Below are positions 1 to 8,841 of a DNA stretch of 64,000 nt, piece by piece. The DNA is taken from the NCBI GenBank assembly GCA_009760885.1, contig CM019716.1, forward strand, positions 598,001 through 662,000, in the 5' to 3' direction. The translations under genes were made by a program, and so were the position numbers. The stretch comes from Achatina immaculata. Its lineage: Eukaryota; Mollusca; Gastropoda; Stylommatophora; Achatinidae. Each line of letters opens with the position of its first letter. Position 1 is the stretch's first letter. The notes beneath the pieces are model-generated. The model did no database searches and was not told the DNA's origin. It was given only the letters and a program-made list of their open reading frames with translations.

Positions 1-92
1 AAGAATTTAGTTATGATTCCTTTCTTTCTTTTTTATTTTGTAATTAGTTTTGTTTTACTTATTTTGATTTGTTTTTACTTATTTTGATATGT

Positions 93-1307
93 ATAATGAA
101 AATTATACATTTATAATGAAAAGATGCTGTACAGGTAAAACCGGCATTGACTGGGTACATGGGACCCAAATAGAAGATCTTGATTTTGTAGATGACATAA
201 CTCTTATCAGTAACAATGTGAAATCGATGCAGGAAAAACAGATTCCCAGTCTTCCTTGGCTAGCAAAATAGGTCTTGAAATTAACAAAGACAAAACATAA
301 ATAATGAAACTTTTCATTAATCAAGAAGGAAAAATATATGTAGAAGGAACAGTTGTTGATGAAATAAACCAATCTGCATACCTTGGCAGTTACACAGACC
401 AGGATGATGACACCGGGAAGGAAATTAGAATTAGAATTGCAAAAGCTGCATTGTCCTTCAAAAATCTTGAGAACATATTGAATTCAAAAGTTATAAGCAC
501 AAAAACCAAGTTAAGGTTATTCAATTCAAATGTGATATCCACCCTCATTCATGGATGTGAAAGCTGGAAATCAACTACAGAAATAGACAAGAAATTAGAC
601 TCTTTTGAAAATAAATGCCTAAGGAAAATACTTGGTATAAAGTGGAATGATTTCAAGAACAGTGCAGAGATAAGCCAGATGTACAAACAACAACCTGTCT
701 CATGGGTGATCAGAAAAAGAAGATGGACATATGTAGGCCATGTGATGATAAGAAACAATCAAAGAATACCAAAACAAGCTATCAAGTGGAGCACAACAGG
801 CCAAAGAAAAAGAGGCTGACCACGTGAAACTCTAAAGAAGACAGTGTTAAGAGAACAAGTGAATGAACTAACATACTGTATTTTCAAAGGGTTAAGAATT
901 GGACACGCAGACCTGTCAGACATTCTGCCATTCATCATACAGCTTTCATTCAGTCACAGTCAGTCAGCATTTGTTAATGAGCATAATAATCATGAAGACA
1001 CATTAAATGATTACATAAATAAATAATAAACTTATCTCATGTCCATACACTCTACACTCTGATTTATGCAACAGTATGAAATAAACTTGCATTCTCACAT
1101 TCATTCAAAACTAACAAATTTATAGAAAAGCAGTATTTTAAAAAAATTACAACACTCAGGCCATACTTTAAACTACTAGAGAAGCCAGTTTAGTGGGCAT
1201 AACATCCCTTGATGAAGTTGAAAGACTCATAGAAAACAGGAAAACTTGGCAAACAACTATGTGGGCCCTATGTGATGTTTAACGGCATGGGAAGGATGTA
1301 AGATATG
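93..1307 (+). mobile_element. LINE family A copy, 5'-truncated, with 20-bp target-site duplication
   Basis: This is the C-terminal half of a non-LTR reverse transcriptase. The frame from 109 reads the palm motif DLDFVDDITLI, where other family A copies here have DLDFADD. It continues through the RKRRWTYVGHVM and GQRKRG tail motifs, and resumes after an insertion (856-1177) with the final residues and the AACGGCAYGGGAAGGAT 3' end. Stops and frameshifts break it, so it is dead. The direct repeat TTTTACTTATTTTGATATGT (20 bp) lies immediately outside at 73-92 and 1308-1327, which fixes both ends. The C-terminal GHV-RRN-GRRKRGRPRE type is common in RTE-like elements, but the clade is inference. 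Confidence 0.85.
856..1177. mobile_element. 322-bp insertion inside the first LINE A copy
   Basis: The LINE reading frame stops matching after GTGTTAAGAGAA and resumes at AGAGAAGCCAGTTTAG. The intervening 322 bp are AT-rich, carry no recognisable coding sequence, and are bounded by the 6-bp direct repeat AGAGAA (850-855 and 1178-1183). No terminal inverted repeat was found. It could be a small non-autonomous element, but the class is unknown. Confidence 0.45.
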
Positions 1308-1381
1308 TTTTACTTATTTTGATATGTCTGTGTGTCTCGTGCAACATTCTCTTACTCATCTTTTTAAAGCTGTAATAGCAT

Positions 1382-1905
1382 ATTTTTTAAAATAGCTTCT
1401 TGGAATTGTTTTGTGCATTTTCACCTTACATGGTATAGTTTTTTAATCCCATTAAAGGAATTCAGTAGTAAAAAGTAGCAAATAAAAAAAATAAGTAACA
1501 AATAAGTTTTTCAAAAATTGATTTGCCTTTCATTATTGCACTTTAATAAAATGTAAAAGTTTTTTAAAAATTATAATGAGTATCAGTAAATAGATACAGT
1601 TAATATGAAGTTGTGTAATCAAACTAACTGTGGTTAGCACATTTTTAAAAATAGCTTCTTGGAATTGTTTTGTGCATTTTCATCTTACGTGGTACAGTTT
1701 TGTAATCCCATTAAAGGAATTCAGCAGTAAAAAGTAGCAAATAAAAAAAATAAGTAACAAATAAGTTTTTCAAAAATTGATTTGCTTTTCATTATTGCAC
1801 TTTACTAAAATGTAAAATGTTTTTAAAAATTATAATGAGTATCAGTAAATATATATAGATACAGTTAATATGAAATTGTATAATCAAACTAACTGTGGTT
1901 TGCAA
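1382..1905. repeat. Two-copy tandem duplication, 259-bp unit
   Basis: The sequence starting ATAGCTTCTTGGAATTG at 1392 recurs at 1651, and the copies stay aligned for about 255 bp with scattered substitutions and a small TA insertion in the second. Neither copy has coding potential. It lies between LINE A and the rDNA-headed retroposon. Confidence 0.85.
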
Positions 1906-2309
1906 TATGCTATTTGTAATATTAAAATAAACCTTACTTTGCTTGATTATGCAAGTTCATATTAAATGTACCCATTTATTTACTTATGCTCATTATAATA
2001 TTTTTTTTTCTTTTTAGTAAATTAAATGTTATAATGAAAAAAGTAATATATAACAACTCTTTATTATGCATTCTTTTATGTTTTTTTTAATGTAATACTT
2101 TTGGTATTATTTGTAGAAGTTTTCCAGTCAGACAACCATGTGTAAGCTATGTGAAAAGAAAATATCCAAATGGAATATTCAACACAGAACTTCCCACAGT
2201 TTTTTGTGAATGAATTTCTGGGATATTTGGTTATGAGTGTGTGCCCATGTAATATGTTCATGTGAATGTGTTTATGTGCATTCATGTAAATAAGATCACC
2301 ATACATCCT

Positions 2310-2805
2310 GTCAGCCGCGCAGAGCCGCGCCGAGCTGCACAGTGCGGGCTGCTGATGTTGCGCAGGCCGACCGTTCTTTTGGCGAAAAAGCGCTCGAGTT
2401 CCGTGCGTGGGGAGACAGGCTTTCGCTCCCTTCCCGGACGGCGAGAGTTAAGGTGTTTCGATGCAGAAGCAAGTGGTTTGTCCGTTGAGCGAAGCATGTA
2501 AACGGCTAGCCAGCCAGGTTCGTGCTAACGATGTAGTACGGTTTTGTCGACCGATGGTCTCGAAATTGGCTCATCTCTCGCAGAGAGTATCGGGTCTGCA
2601 GTATGTAATGTGCGTATGTTGTGGGTGGCTGGGCTGTCTTCTCGTCTCGTTCGCTAGAGCAGAGAGAGCCGCCGGCCGCGCCCGCCGGTTAAAGGAAGTG
2701 AAACGCCGCCGGGGTCGAAAGGGATCCGCTCTGAGCAGAGCGCTGTCTCCCTTGCCCCGCGTCGGTCTGTCGGTAGATATCCGACTAAGGTTCGGTGAAG
2801 AAAGC
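2310..2805 (+). other. Probable rDNA 5' external transcribed spacer fragment
   Basis: This segment is strongly GC- and CpG-rich compared with its surroundings and sits directly 5' of a recognisable 18S start, so its position is that of the 5' ETS. Spacer sequence is species-specific, so identity rests on position and composition only. It starts exactly at the target-site duplication, so its first base may be the Pol I start or a reverse-transcription stop. Confidence 0.65.
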
Positions 2806-3028
2806 TATCTGGTTGATCCTGCCATTAGTCATATGCTTGTCTCAAAGATTAAGCCATGCATGTCTAAGTTCACACTGTCTCACGGTGAAACCGCGAATGG
2901 CTCATTAAATCAGTCGAGGTTCCTTAGATGACACGATCCTACTTGGATAACTGTGGCAATTCTAGAGCTAATACATGCTTACCAAGCTCCGACCCTCGTG
3001 GAAAGAGCGCTTTTATTAGTTCAAAACC
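2806..3028 (+). pseudogene. 5' fragment of 18S rRNA (first ~223 nt)
   Basis: From 2806 the sequence follows the universal eukaryotic 18S start (CTGGTTGATCCTGCC, then CATATGCTTGTCTC, CGAATGGCTCATTAAATC, AATTCTAGAGCTAATACATG, GAGCGCTTTTATTAG) and stops after TCAAAACC at 3028. The universal CCAG becomes CCAT at the tenth to twentieth bases, one of few changes. The rest of 18S is absent and unrelated sequence follows, so this is not a functional rRNA gene. An open frame running through it is a chance product of its GC content. Confidence 0.95.
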
Positions 3029-4130
3029 TCCCGCTGTTGGCGAGATTTTTCAGCTGCCGTGCGTGGAGCGGTGCTCCTCCCGGCCAATGAAGAAAGGTGC
3101 AAATGAGGTTGCCGCGCAGCATCACTGCGGAAAAGGTGGTAGAAAGGATAAAGCGAAGCAAACAGTCAAATCACGGCACCTCTGGTCTGGAGGTCGGCCA
3201 CGACCTGAATGCAGTCATATCGGGTGAAATGCATGAACCAGCTTGTCCCAGAGGTTAAGACACTGCTGGCGAGACTCTTCAAATGCGTGGAGTGAAGCTC
3301 CTCCCGGTCAAGGAAGAAATGCGGAAAAGAAATAAAGGTTGTTGTGCGCTGCCGATGGGAAAGGTGGTGGAAAGGATAAAGTGAAGTTTAATCGGTATGT
3401 CCAGTAGTATCGCTATGAGAGCTAAACATACCACGGCACCTCTGCTCTAGAGGCCGGCCATGTCCGAAATACACCTACACTGGTGAAATATGCCTAAACC
3501 GGCACACACCAGGGGTGGAACTTGATGGCTAGACATGTCATGCCACCTCCGCTCTAGAGGTTGGTCACGCCTGATATACACTCATACTAGTGAATTTTGC
3601 CTAAACCGGCTCACACCAGGGGTGAATCTTGAAGGCTATGCATGTCACAGTACCTCTGCTCTAGAGGTCGGTCACGTCCCAAACACGCCCATACTGGGAT
3701 AATATGCCTAAACCGGCTCAACCCAGGGGTGGAAGTCACTAGTGGCGAGGATTCGTCCTCATGGACAAAAGCTCCATCCTGGTCACAACTAGGAAGGGTA
3801 GCGGCCACGACCGCAAAATGCTGAAGTCGGAGACACTGGACCAGCGCAGTCTAGATAGGCAACCACCTCTCACCCGGTGGGGATGTTTGCGTATCCTAAT
3901 CATGCTGAGGTTTTCCGGTGAGAAAGTCCAACTCTGGACTGGATGGGCAACCACCTCTCACCCGCCGGTGATACACGGGTATCTCAAAACACGTCGAGGT
4001 TTTCCAGTGAGAAGGTCCAACTCAGGCCTGGGTGGGCTACCGCCAGCGGGGATGCACTGATATCCTAAACACGTCGAGGTCTTCCGGTGAGAAAGTCCAA
4101 CCCTAGACTAAACTGGTGCAATGAAAACCA
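3029..4130 (+). repeat. Tandem-repeat body of the rDNA-headed retroposon
   Basis: Three repeat types follow one another. Two ~240-bp copies share GTGGAG-GCTCCTCCCGG and GGTGGWAGAAAGGATAAAG. Three to four ~107-bp copies share CTCTAGAGG, CCTAAACCGGC and ACCAGGGGTG. Three ~85-bp copies share ACCACCTCTCACCCG and AGGTTTTCCGGTGAGAA. Divergence between copies is moderate. No protein family was recognised in any frame. It may be intergenic-spacer sequence of rDNA or the untranslated part of an rDNA-resident element. Confidence 0.75.
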
Positions 4131-4223
4131 CGGTGTCACGCAATCCCACTTCTGAGACCCACCAAGAATACAGGCTAAAGCCCTGTGATACTCTGAACCC
4201 CTTGTGGTCCTCACTTGCATCTC

Positions 4224-4247
4224 GTGTGGTCCTTTCGGGGACCACAC
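4224..4247 (+). other. 9-bp perfect stem-loop near the retroposon 3' end
   Basis: GTGTGGTCC pairs perfectly with GGACCACAC around a six-base TTTCGG loop. Further GTGGTCC or GGACCAC copies flank it (around 4203 and 4270), so several alternative pairings are possible. A structured 3' end about 95 bp from the tail is what a retrotransposition enzyme might bind; that role is inference. Confidence 0.6.
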
Positions 4248-4369
4248 AGGAGACCACGGGACCTAACGAGGACCACAGGTGTAAATTCAGTAGGATCACA
4301 GTGCGGTTTTGGTGGTAGAAGCGAACGAAGAAGAAGAGGAGACCATACATCCTCTGTGTTAAACATATG

Positions 4370-4675
4370 CAACTAATATTTTGTTGTGTGTCTTGGAGGT
4401 CAAATGTGGAGAAAACAGCAGATGGCAAGTGCATTTACACAAGCTAAATACTACCAAAAGCCAACTTTGCACATACCAGAATGGTCCCCAGACTCAGGAG
4501 CACATTCTGCAAACTCTCCACGGAGACTGGTCCCAGGAAAAGAGCATGGAGAGAAAACTATGGAACATACATGAGAAATTCCTGTTGACAGTGAGATTCA
4601 TGGAGGCAACCCATCTCCTTGTCTAGCTGAGCATATGAAAGTGAACTCGGAAGAAGAAGAAGAAGAAGAAAATAT
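4370..4675 (+). mobile_element. 3' end of an I/Nimb-like LINE with (GAA)n tail
   Basis: One frame reads the C-terminal cysteine/histidine region typical of RNase-H-bearing non-LTR elements: NGPQTQEHILQTLHG, then KLWN and a closing TVRFMEATHLLV before a stop. The two other copies here (14180-14405 and 49760-50325) have the better preserved TPEHTLQECP or TPERVLLECP. A (GAA)n tail follows at 4650-4669. Only the last ~80 codons remain. Confidence 0.75.
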
Positions 4676-4755
4676 GGATGAGTACTTATTTTCTGTCTCA
4701 GATTTTCAACTAATTTAGGAATGTTCATTCTCTTCAATTTCTTTTCCTTGTTTAG

Positions 4756-7700
4756 GGGCAAACCGAACGTTATAAAAGTGAAGAAGACAGAGAAGCAAAG
4801 TTAAATGATGATCCAGTAAGTATATGACAGACTTATTTCATATTAGGGACAGATGTGTGAATGACAACCAGACCTGTCATGTGATAGATTTGAGTGGGAG
4901 ATGTTCTGCACCTGATATGTGATCATTCTGTTGTGATGGCTGTATTTGTCAAATTAGTAGATGTGTGTAAATGGCTGTTGTACTGTCACATGACCAAACT
5001 TATATAAGCTGTAGTGGTGCCTGTCATATGTCCAGATATATGAAATATAGTTATGGCTGTATTCATGTTTAAATTTTTATGGGTGTCATCTGATTAGATT
5101 TATGCAATTGATAATTGATCTGGTTGAATGAACATCTTAGTGTCTTCTTTTCATTTGATGTTTTTCAAATTTTGATTTTTGTAACTTCAAACATTTATCC
5201 TATGCCCTCCTCCCAAGGAAGTTTGGAATGACTGAAATATCTTAGGTGTTTGGATCTAATGTTCTCTTTTATTTATCTTTTCAGTTTCAGTTGATTTAGT
5301 TCCTTTGTTCATTTCCTTTTCTGTTCATAGAATTCACCCTATACTTTTGTGATTCTTCATTAGCCTTCAGAGCACTCATCTAGCAACTGAATGGTCGAGG
5401 GTTTGAATCCCCAACTGCACAGGATTTTTTTTTCTGACCCTGGGTTCACCCAGCCTCATAAAATGGGAATCAGAAATCTGGGAAGATAAAGCAGCCAGGC
5501 ATGATACTGACCATATCACACTTTCATGTGTCGAAGGTCATGGAAAATATGGGCCTAACACCATATTCTCCAGTAAGCTTTAATGGCATGGAAAAGGGAA
5601 TTTTACCTTTTTTTTTTTACCATTGGCCTTCAGTACACTATTCTTGTTTAGTTGTGCATTTGGAATAGGTTGGGGATAAATTTCAGAGATGTCTGCATTA
5701 AAATTTCAGTACGGCTGACTATTTTTATTAGTGTATGAATGTTGGGTGCCTGTTGTGGCGTAGTCATTAGTGTACTCACCTGCTGATCAGAAGGTCCCTG
5801 GTTCAATTTTGCACTTAGGCAGAATTTTTTCAGACTGACCAGCACTGGGGTTAAACCAGCCTAAAAAAAAATGGGTGCCTGGGGTTTTCCTGGAGTTAAA
5901 AAACAAACTGCAGCAAAGATCAGAGGCAGACAAATGAGATTTATAGGACATTTCCTGAGAAGAGGAAAATTGGAACACACTGTGGCAAGTGGAAAAATTG
6001 AGGGAAGAAGAGACAGAGGAAGACAGAGAGAGAAGTTACTGGATGGGCTGTCAGTGTGGTTAGGAAGAAAGTCACCGGCGGATCTCATAATCAACGCAAT
6101 AGACAGGGAATTGTGGGGAGAAATGATCGCCTATGCCATGCGGCATGGCACTTAGTCTAGCATAAGTATTAGTGACTGAGGAAAAAAATGAAGCATATGA
6201 TCTATATATGTTAGTGGATGTTAAAACTGGATTGTTTTATTACTGAGAAGCTGTCAGTGCTCAACAGTGTCATATTCAATAACAGAGGATGTGGAAAAAT
6301 TGATATAAATTATTTGTTTTATTGAGTGTTGTAGGAAACGTTCCAATTTTTTTTTAAGGACGCAAATATAGAAAATCTTAATGTTATTGCTTTATGTGAG
6401 ATAATTGCATAATTAATTGCAGAACAAAAACAAAAACAGTTATTCATGGTTTACTGGAAACTGAAAGTGGCAAAGTGACAACAATAATGAAAGACAATTT
6501 GATTATCAGAATGTTGTTGAAGTTTTACAGTTTTTCAGTAATTGTTTATATATTTGTCCTTGTTCTTATAATATTTCATCATCATCATCATAATCATCAT
6601 CGTCTTTCACTCCCTTGAGAGCATAGGCCACGGTTAAAGGCACTCTTCAGTAATCCCTGTTCTTGGAATTATTCTCTTCTTCCTTCCATGTGCATCCCTT
6701 GTCTCTGAGCACTGTCATAATTTCTTTTCTCCAAGTAAATCTAGGTCTTCTTCATTTTCTGTTTCCTTGAGGATTCCATGTCAGTGCCTGTCTTGCTATG
6801 CTGGTGTCCTCAGAGTGTGGTCAATCCACCTCCACCACTTAGACATGATTTGTAGGTTCATAGGTTCTTGTCTTGCCTTTTCCTAGACCACCTCATTCCT
6901 GATCTTGTCCTGCCATTTAATATTTAAAATCCTCCTTTTAATATTTCTTATCTTATATCTTATATCCTTCCCGTGCCGTTAGACGTCACATAGGGCTCGC
7001 AAAGTAGTTCGCCAATTTTTCCTGTCTTCAGCGAGTCTTTCAACCTCAACAAAGGATTTTATGCCTGTTAACTTGGCCTCTCTTAATAATGTCCTCTTCA
7101 GAGTTTCACGCGGTCTGCCCCTTTTTCTTCGGCCTGTTGTGTTCCACTTGATAGCTTGTTTTGGGATTCTCTGATCATTTCTTCTCATCAAGTGACCAAC
7201 ATATGTCCATCTCCTTTTCCTGATCACCCGTGAGACTGGTTGTTGTTCAGTCATCTGTCTTATCTCTGCATTGTTCGTGAATTCATTCCACTTGATGCCG
7301 AGTATTTTCCTTAGGCATTTGTTTTCAAAAGAGTCTAATTTCTTTTCTATTTCTTTAGTTGTTTTCCAGCTTTCGCATGCATAAATGAGGGTGGATATTA
7401 CATTTGAATTGAATAGTCTTAACTTGGTTTTTGTGCTTATAACTTTTGAATTCCATATGTTCTCAAGATTCTTGAAGATTGATGCTGCTTTTGCAATTCT
7501 GATCCTAACTTCCTTTCTAGTGTCACCATCCTGGTCTATGTAGCTGCCAAGGTATGCAAATTGATTGACTTCTTCAATATCTGTCCCTTCTATGTGTATT
7601 TTTCCATTTTGATTGATGGGAATTTTCATTATTTTTGTTTTGTCCTTGTTAATTTCAAGTCCTATTTTGCTAGCCAGTGAAGATAGGCTATCTGTTTTTT

Positions 7701-8841
7701 CTTGCATGGAATTCACATTATTACTGATAAGAGTTATGTCATCAGCAAAATCAAGATCTTCTAGTTGGGTCCCATGTACCCAGTCAATACCTGTGTTACC
7801 TGTGCAGCATTTTGTCATTATGAAGTCTATTGTAATTCCAAAAAGTAAAGGAGACAGTATACATCCTTGTTTCACGCCTGTTTCAATCTGGAACCATTCA
7901 CTCATCCCTTCTTCTGTCTTGACTGCACAACCATATCCATTGTATAAGTCCTTAATGATGTTGACAATTTTAGATGGTATTCCATATAGACATAAAATTC
8001 TCCATAATGAATCTCTGTGTATGCTATCAAATGCCTTCTTAAAATCTATGAAATTCAGTATTAATGGTTTCTGCTTTTCAATATGTTCTTCAAGTATTAT
8101 TCTGAGAGTAAAGATCTGGTCGAGACAGCTTCTCCCTTTTCGAAATCCTGCTTGTTCTTCTCTCATTGCAGTATCCACTATATCTTTGAGTCTATTCAAA
8201 ATGACCTTGCAAAATACTTTTGACACAACTGATATTAAGGTTACTCCTCTCCAGTTGTTACAGTCACTAAGGTTGCCCTTTTTTGGTATTTTAACAATGA
8301 TTCCCTTCTTCCAATTAGAAGGGACCTTTTCTTCTTTCCAAATCTTGTTAAACATTCTCTGTAGTTGTCTCATGTTGTCACTATTGATAGCTTTTAGCAT
8401 CTCGGCTGTTATTTCATCTTCACCTGCAGCTTTGTTGTTAGCCATTAAATTCACTGCTGTTTCAATTTCATGCAATTTAATTTCATCTAGATTGACATTT
8501 AGTTGTGGGGCTGGTAAGTCAGTTTCAAGGTTTAACAATTCTTTTGGGTGTGGTCGATTGAGTATTTCTTGGAAGTGTTCAGCCCATCTTTGCTTTTGGT
8601 CTTTATTTGATGTTAATAGTGTTCCAGTTTTGCTAAGGATTGGTCTTTCTTTAGATGTATTAATATTTACTTGTGATATATTTATAATATTATATTTAGA
8701 TGTTAATGGGCACATATTCAAAATGACTGTAACAGCTCTTTTAAAACAGAACTTTATAACATAATTTATGATGTGGTTATTTTCATTTGTAATACAGTTA
8801 ATCTTAATTTCTTGTTTCAGGGATTGGAAAACAAATACTAA
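4756..8841 (+). CDS. Possible last two exons of an unrecognised gene (4756-4815, 8821-8841)
   Basis: A 60-bp exon (4756-4815) has a pyrimidine tract ending TTGTTTAG and a consensus GTAAGT donor. It encodes GQTERYKSEEDREAKLNDDP in phase 0. The next good acceptor in phase, TTCTTGTTTCAG at 8820, opens an exon reading GLENKY and a stop at 8839-8841. The acidic-basic composition suggests a hydrophilic protein C-terminus, but I do not recognise the family. The intron would hold SINEs and three LINE fragments. An AATAAA lies at 9045-9050, a reasonable distance for a poly(A) signal. Upstream exons were not found in the window. Confidence 0.35.
5365..5615 (+). mobile_element. tRNA-headed SINE copy
   Basis: The head has a B-box-like GGGTTTGAATCCCC at about 5398. 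The body reads GGTTCACCCAGCCTCATAAAATGGG, shortened here, and then the core GATACTGACCATATCACACT, which is shared with copies at 53285-53510 and 57395-57665. The copy ends in an AATGGCATGG box and T-rich tail. The A box is degraded. Confidence 0.7.
5745..5880 (+). mobile_element. Second tRNA-headed SINE, head only
   Basis: TGGCGTAGTCATTAGTG resembles a Pol III A box and GTCCCTGGTTCAATTTTG a B box, spaced as in a tRNA. The body is AGACTGACCAGCACTGGGGTTAAACCAGCC, shortened, then an A-run. It abuts the LINE E copy that follows. Confidence 0.6.
5885..6165 (+). mobile_element. LINE family E, C-terminal fragment
   Basis: An open frame to 6155 encodes a reverse-transcriptase tail: AAKIRGRQMRFIGHFLRRGK, then KIEGRRDRGRQREKLLDGLS and a terminal RELWGEMIAYAMRHGT before the stop. 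The pattern RFIGH-RRG-GRRDRGRQR is the same GH and basic-GR module seen in other LINE C-termini. The copy at 52395-52920 is longer. Confidence 0.8.
6560..6936 (-). mobile_element. LINE family G, C-terminal fragment with (ATG)n tail
   Basis: Reading the minus strand gives ILNIKWQDKIRNEVV, KWWRWIDHTLR, then TWNPQG-like and GCTWKE residues across stops and frameshifts, ending LCSQGSER. This is the standard C-terminus of RTE-type endonuclease-reverse transcriptases. The CAT-rich run at 6578-6602 is the complement of an (ATG)n tail. Confidence 0.7.
6947..8659 (-). mobile_element. LINE family A copy with long open reverse-transcriptase frame
   Basis: The copy is bounded by the 9-bp direct repeat TTAATATTT (6938-6946 and 8660-8668) and has the family's CACGGGAAGGATATAAGATA 3' end. 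Homology with the copy at 63193-64000 also stops at about 8659, supporting 5' truncation there. Endonuclease and the start of the ORF are missing. It lies inside the presumed intron of the unknown gene at 4756-8841. Confidence 0.88.
6979..8721 (-). CDS. Reverse transcriptase (partial, uninterrupted), LINE family A
   Basis: The frame is open for 580 codons; the element contributes roughly residues 21-580, and the first 20 residues come from flanking DNA, so the apparent ATG is not the real start. In order: a linker with WAEHFQEILNRPHP, fingers with NNKAAGEDEITAEMLK, AGFRKGRSCLDQIFTLR, palm motif LNFIDFKKAFDSIHRDSLW, TGVKQGCILSPLLF, catalytic LDFADDITLI, then the thumb and YACESWKTT, and the C-terminal RRWTYVGHLMRRND and GRRKRGRPRETLKR. 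All palm aspartates are present. It lacks the endonuclease domain. It is the least damaged family A ORF here, so the insertion is young. Confidence 0.88.
   Translation of the reverse strand: MNMCPLTSKYNIINISQVNINTSKERPILSKTGTLLTSNKDQKQRWAEHFQEILNRPHPKELLNLETDLPAPQLNVNLDEIKLHEIETAVNLMANNKAAGEDEITAEMLKAINSDNMRQLQRMFNKIWKEEKVPSNWKKGIIVKIPKKGNLSDCNNWRGVTLISVVSKVFCKVILNRLKDIVDTAMREEQAGFRKGRSCLDQIFTLRIILEEHIEKQKPLILNFIDFKKAFDSIHRDSLWRILCLYGIPSKIVNIIKDLYNGYGCAVKTEEGMSEWFQIETGVKQGCILSPLLFGITIDFIMTKCCTGNTGIDWVHGTQLEDLDFADDITLISNNVNSMQEKTDSLSSLASKIGLEINKDKTKIMKIPINQNGKIHIEGTDIEEVNQFAYLGSYIDQDGDTRKEVRIRIAKAASIFKNLENIWNSKVISTKTKLRLFNSNVISTLIYACESWKTTKEIEKKLDSFENKCLRKILGIKWNEFTNNAEIRQMTEQQPVSRVIRKRRWTYVGHLMRRNDQRIPKQAIKWNTTGRRKRGRPRETLKRTLLREAKLTGIKSFVEVERLAEDRKNWRTTLRALCDV

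Larger units (their letters stand above)
2310..4341 (+). mobile_element. Composite retroposon: rRNA 5' spacer + 18S head, tandem-repeat body, GAA-rich tail
   Basis: A 2032-bp GC-rich block in AT-rich DNA is flanked by the perfect 12-bp direct repeat ACCATACATCCT (2298-2309 and 4342-4353). It begins with about 496 bp that look like the 5' external transcribed spacer of rDNA, then 223 bp of the 5' end of 18S rRNA, and then departs abruptly from rDNA. The body has two diverged copies of a ~240-bp block (about 3035-3500), ~107-bp repeats with GCTCTAGAGG and CCTAAACCGGC cores (3440-3740), and ~85-bp repeats with AGGTYTTCCGGTGAGAA cores (3900-4110). It ends with a 9-bp stem-loop (4224-4247) and a GAAGAAGAAGAGGA tail. 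No intact protein is encoded, so it must have been mobilised by another element's enzyme. TSD length equals that of the LINE B and C copies here; the tail resembles the (GAA)n of the Nimb-like copies. Confidence 0.8.

Noticed and set aside
2099..2210. Possible exon after TATTTGTAG reading SFPVRQPCVSYVKRKYPNG
   Set aside because: No donor in matching phase to 4756 without a stop. Kept only as a remark.
2461..2931. 156-codon frame across spacer and 18S
   Set aside because: It runs through rRNA sequence, and its openness reflects GC content.
7613..8764. 383-codon plus-strand open frame
   Set aside because: It is the antisense shadow of the LINE A reverse transcriptase, rich in Leu/Ser/Ile without domains.
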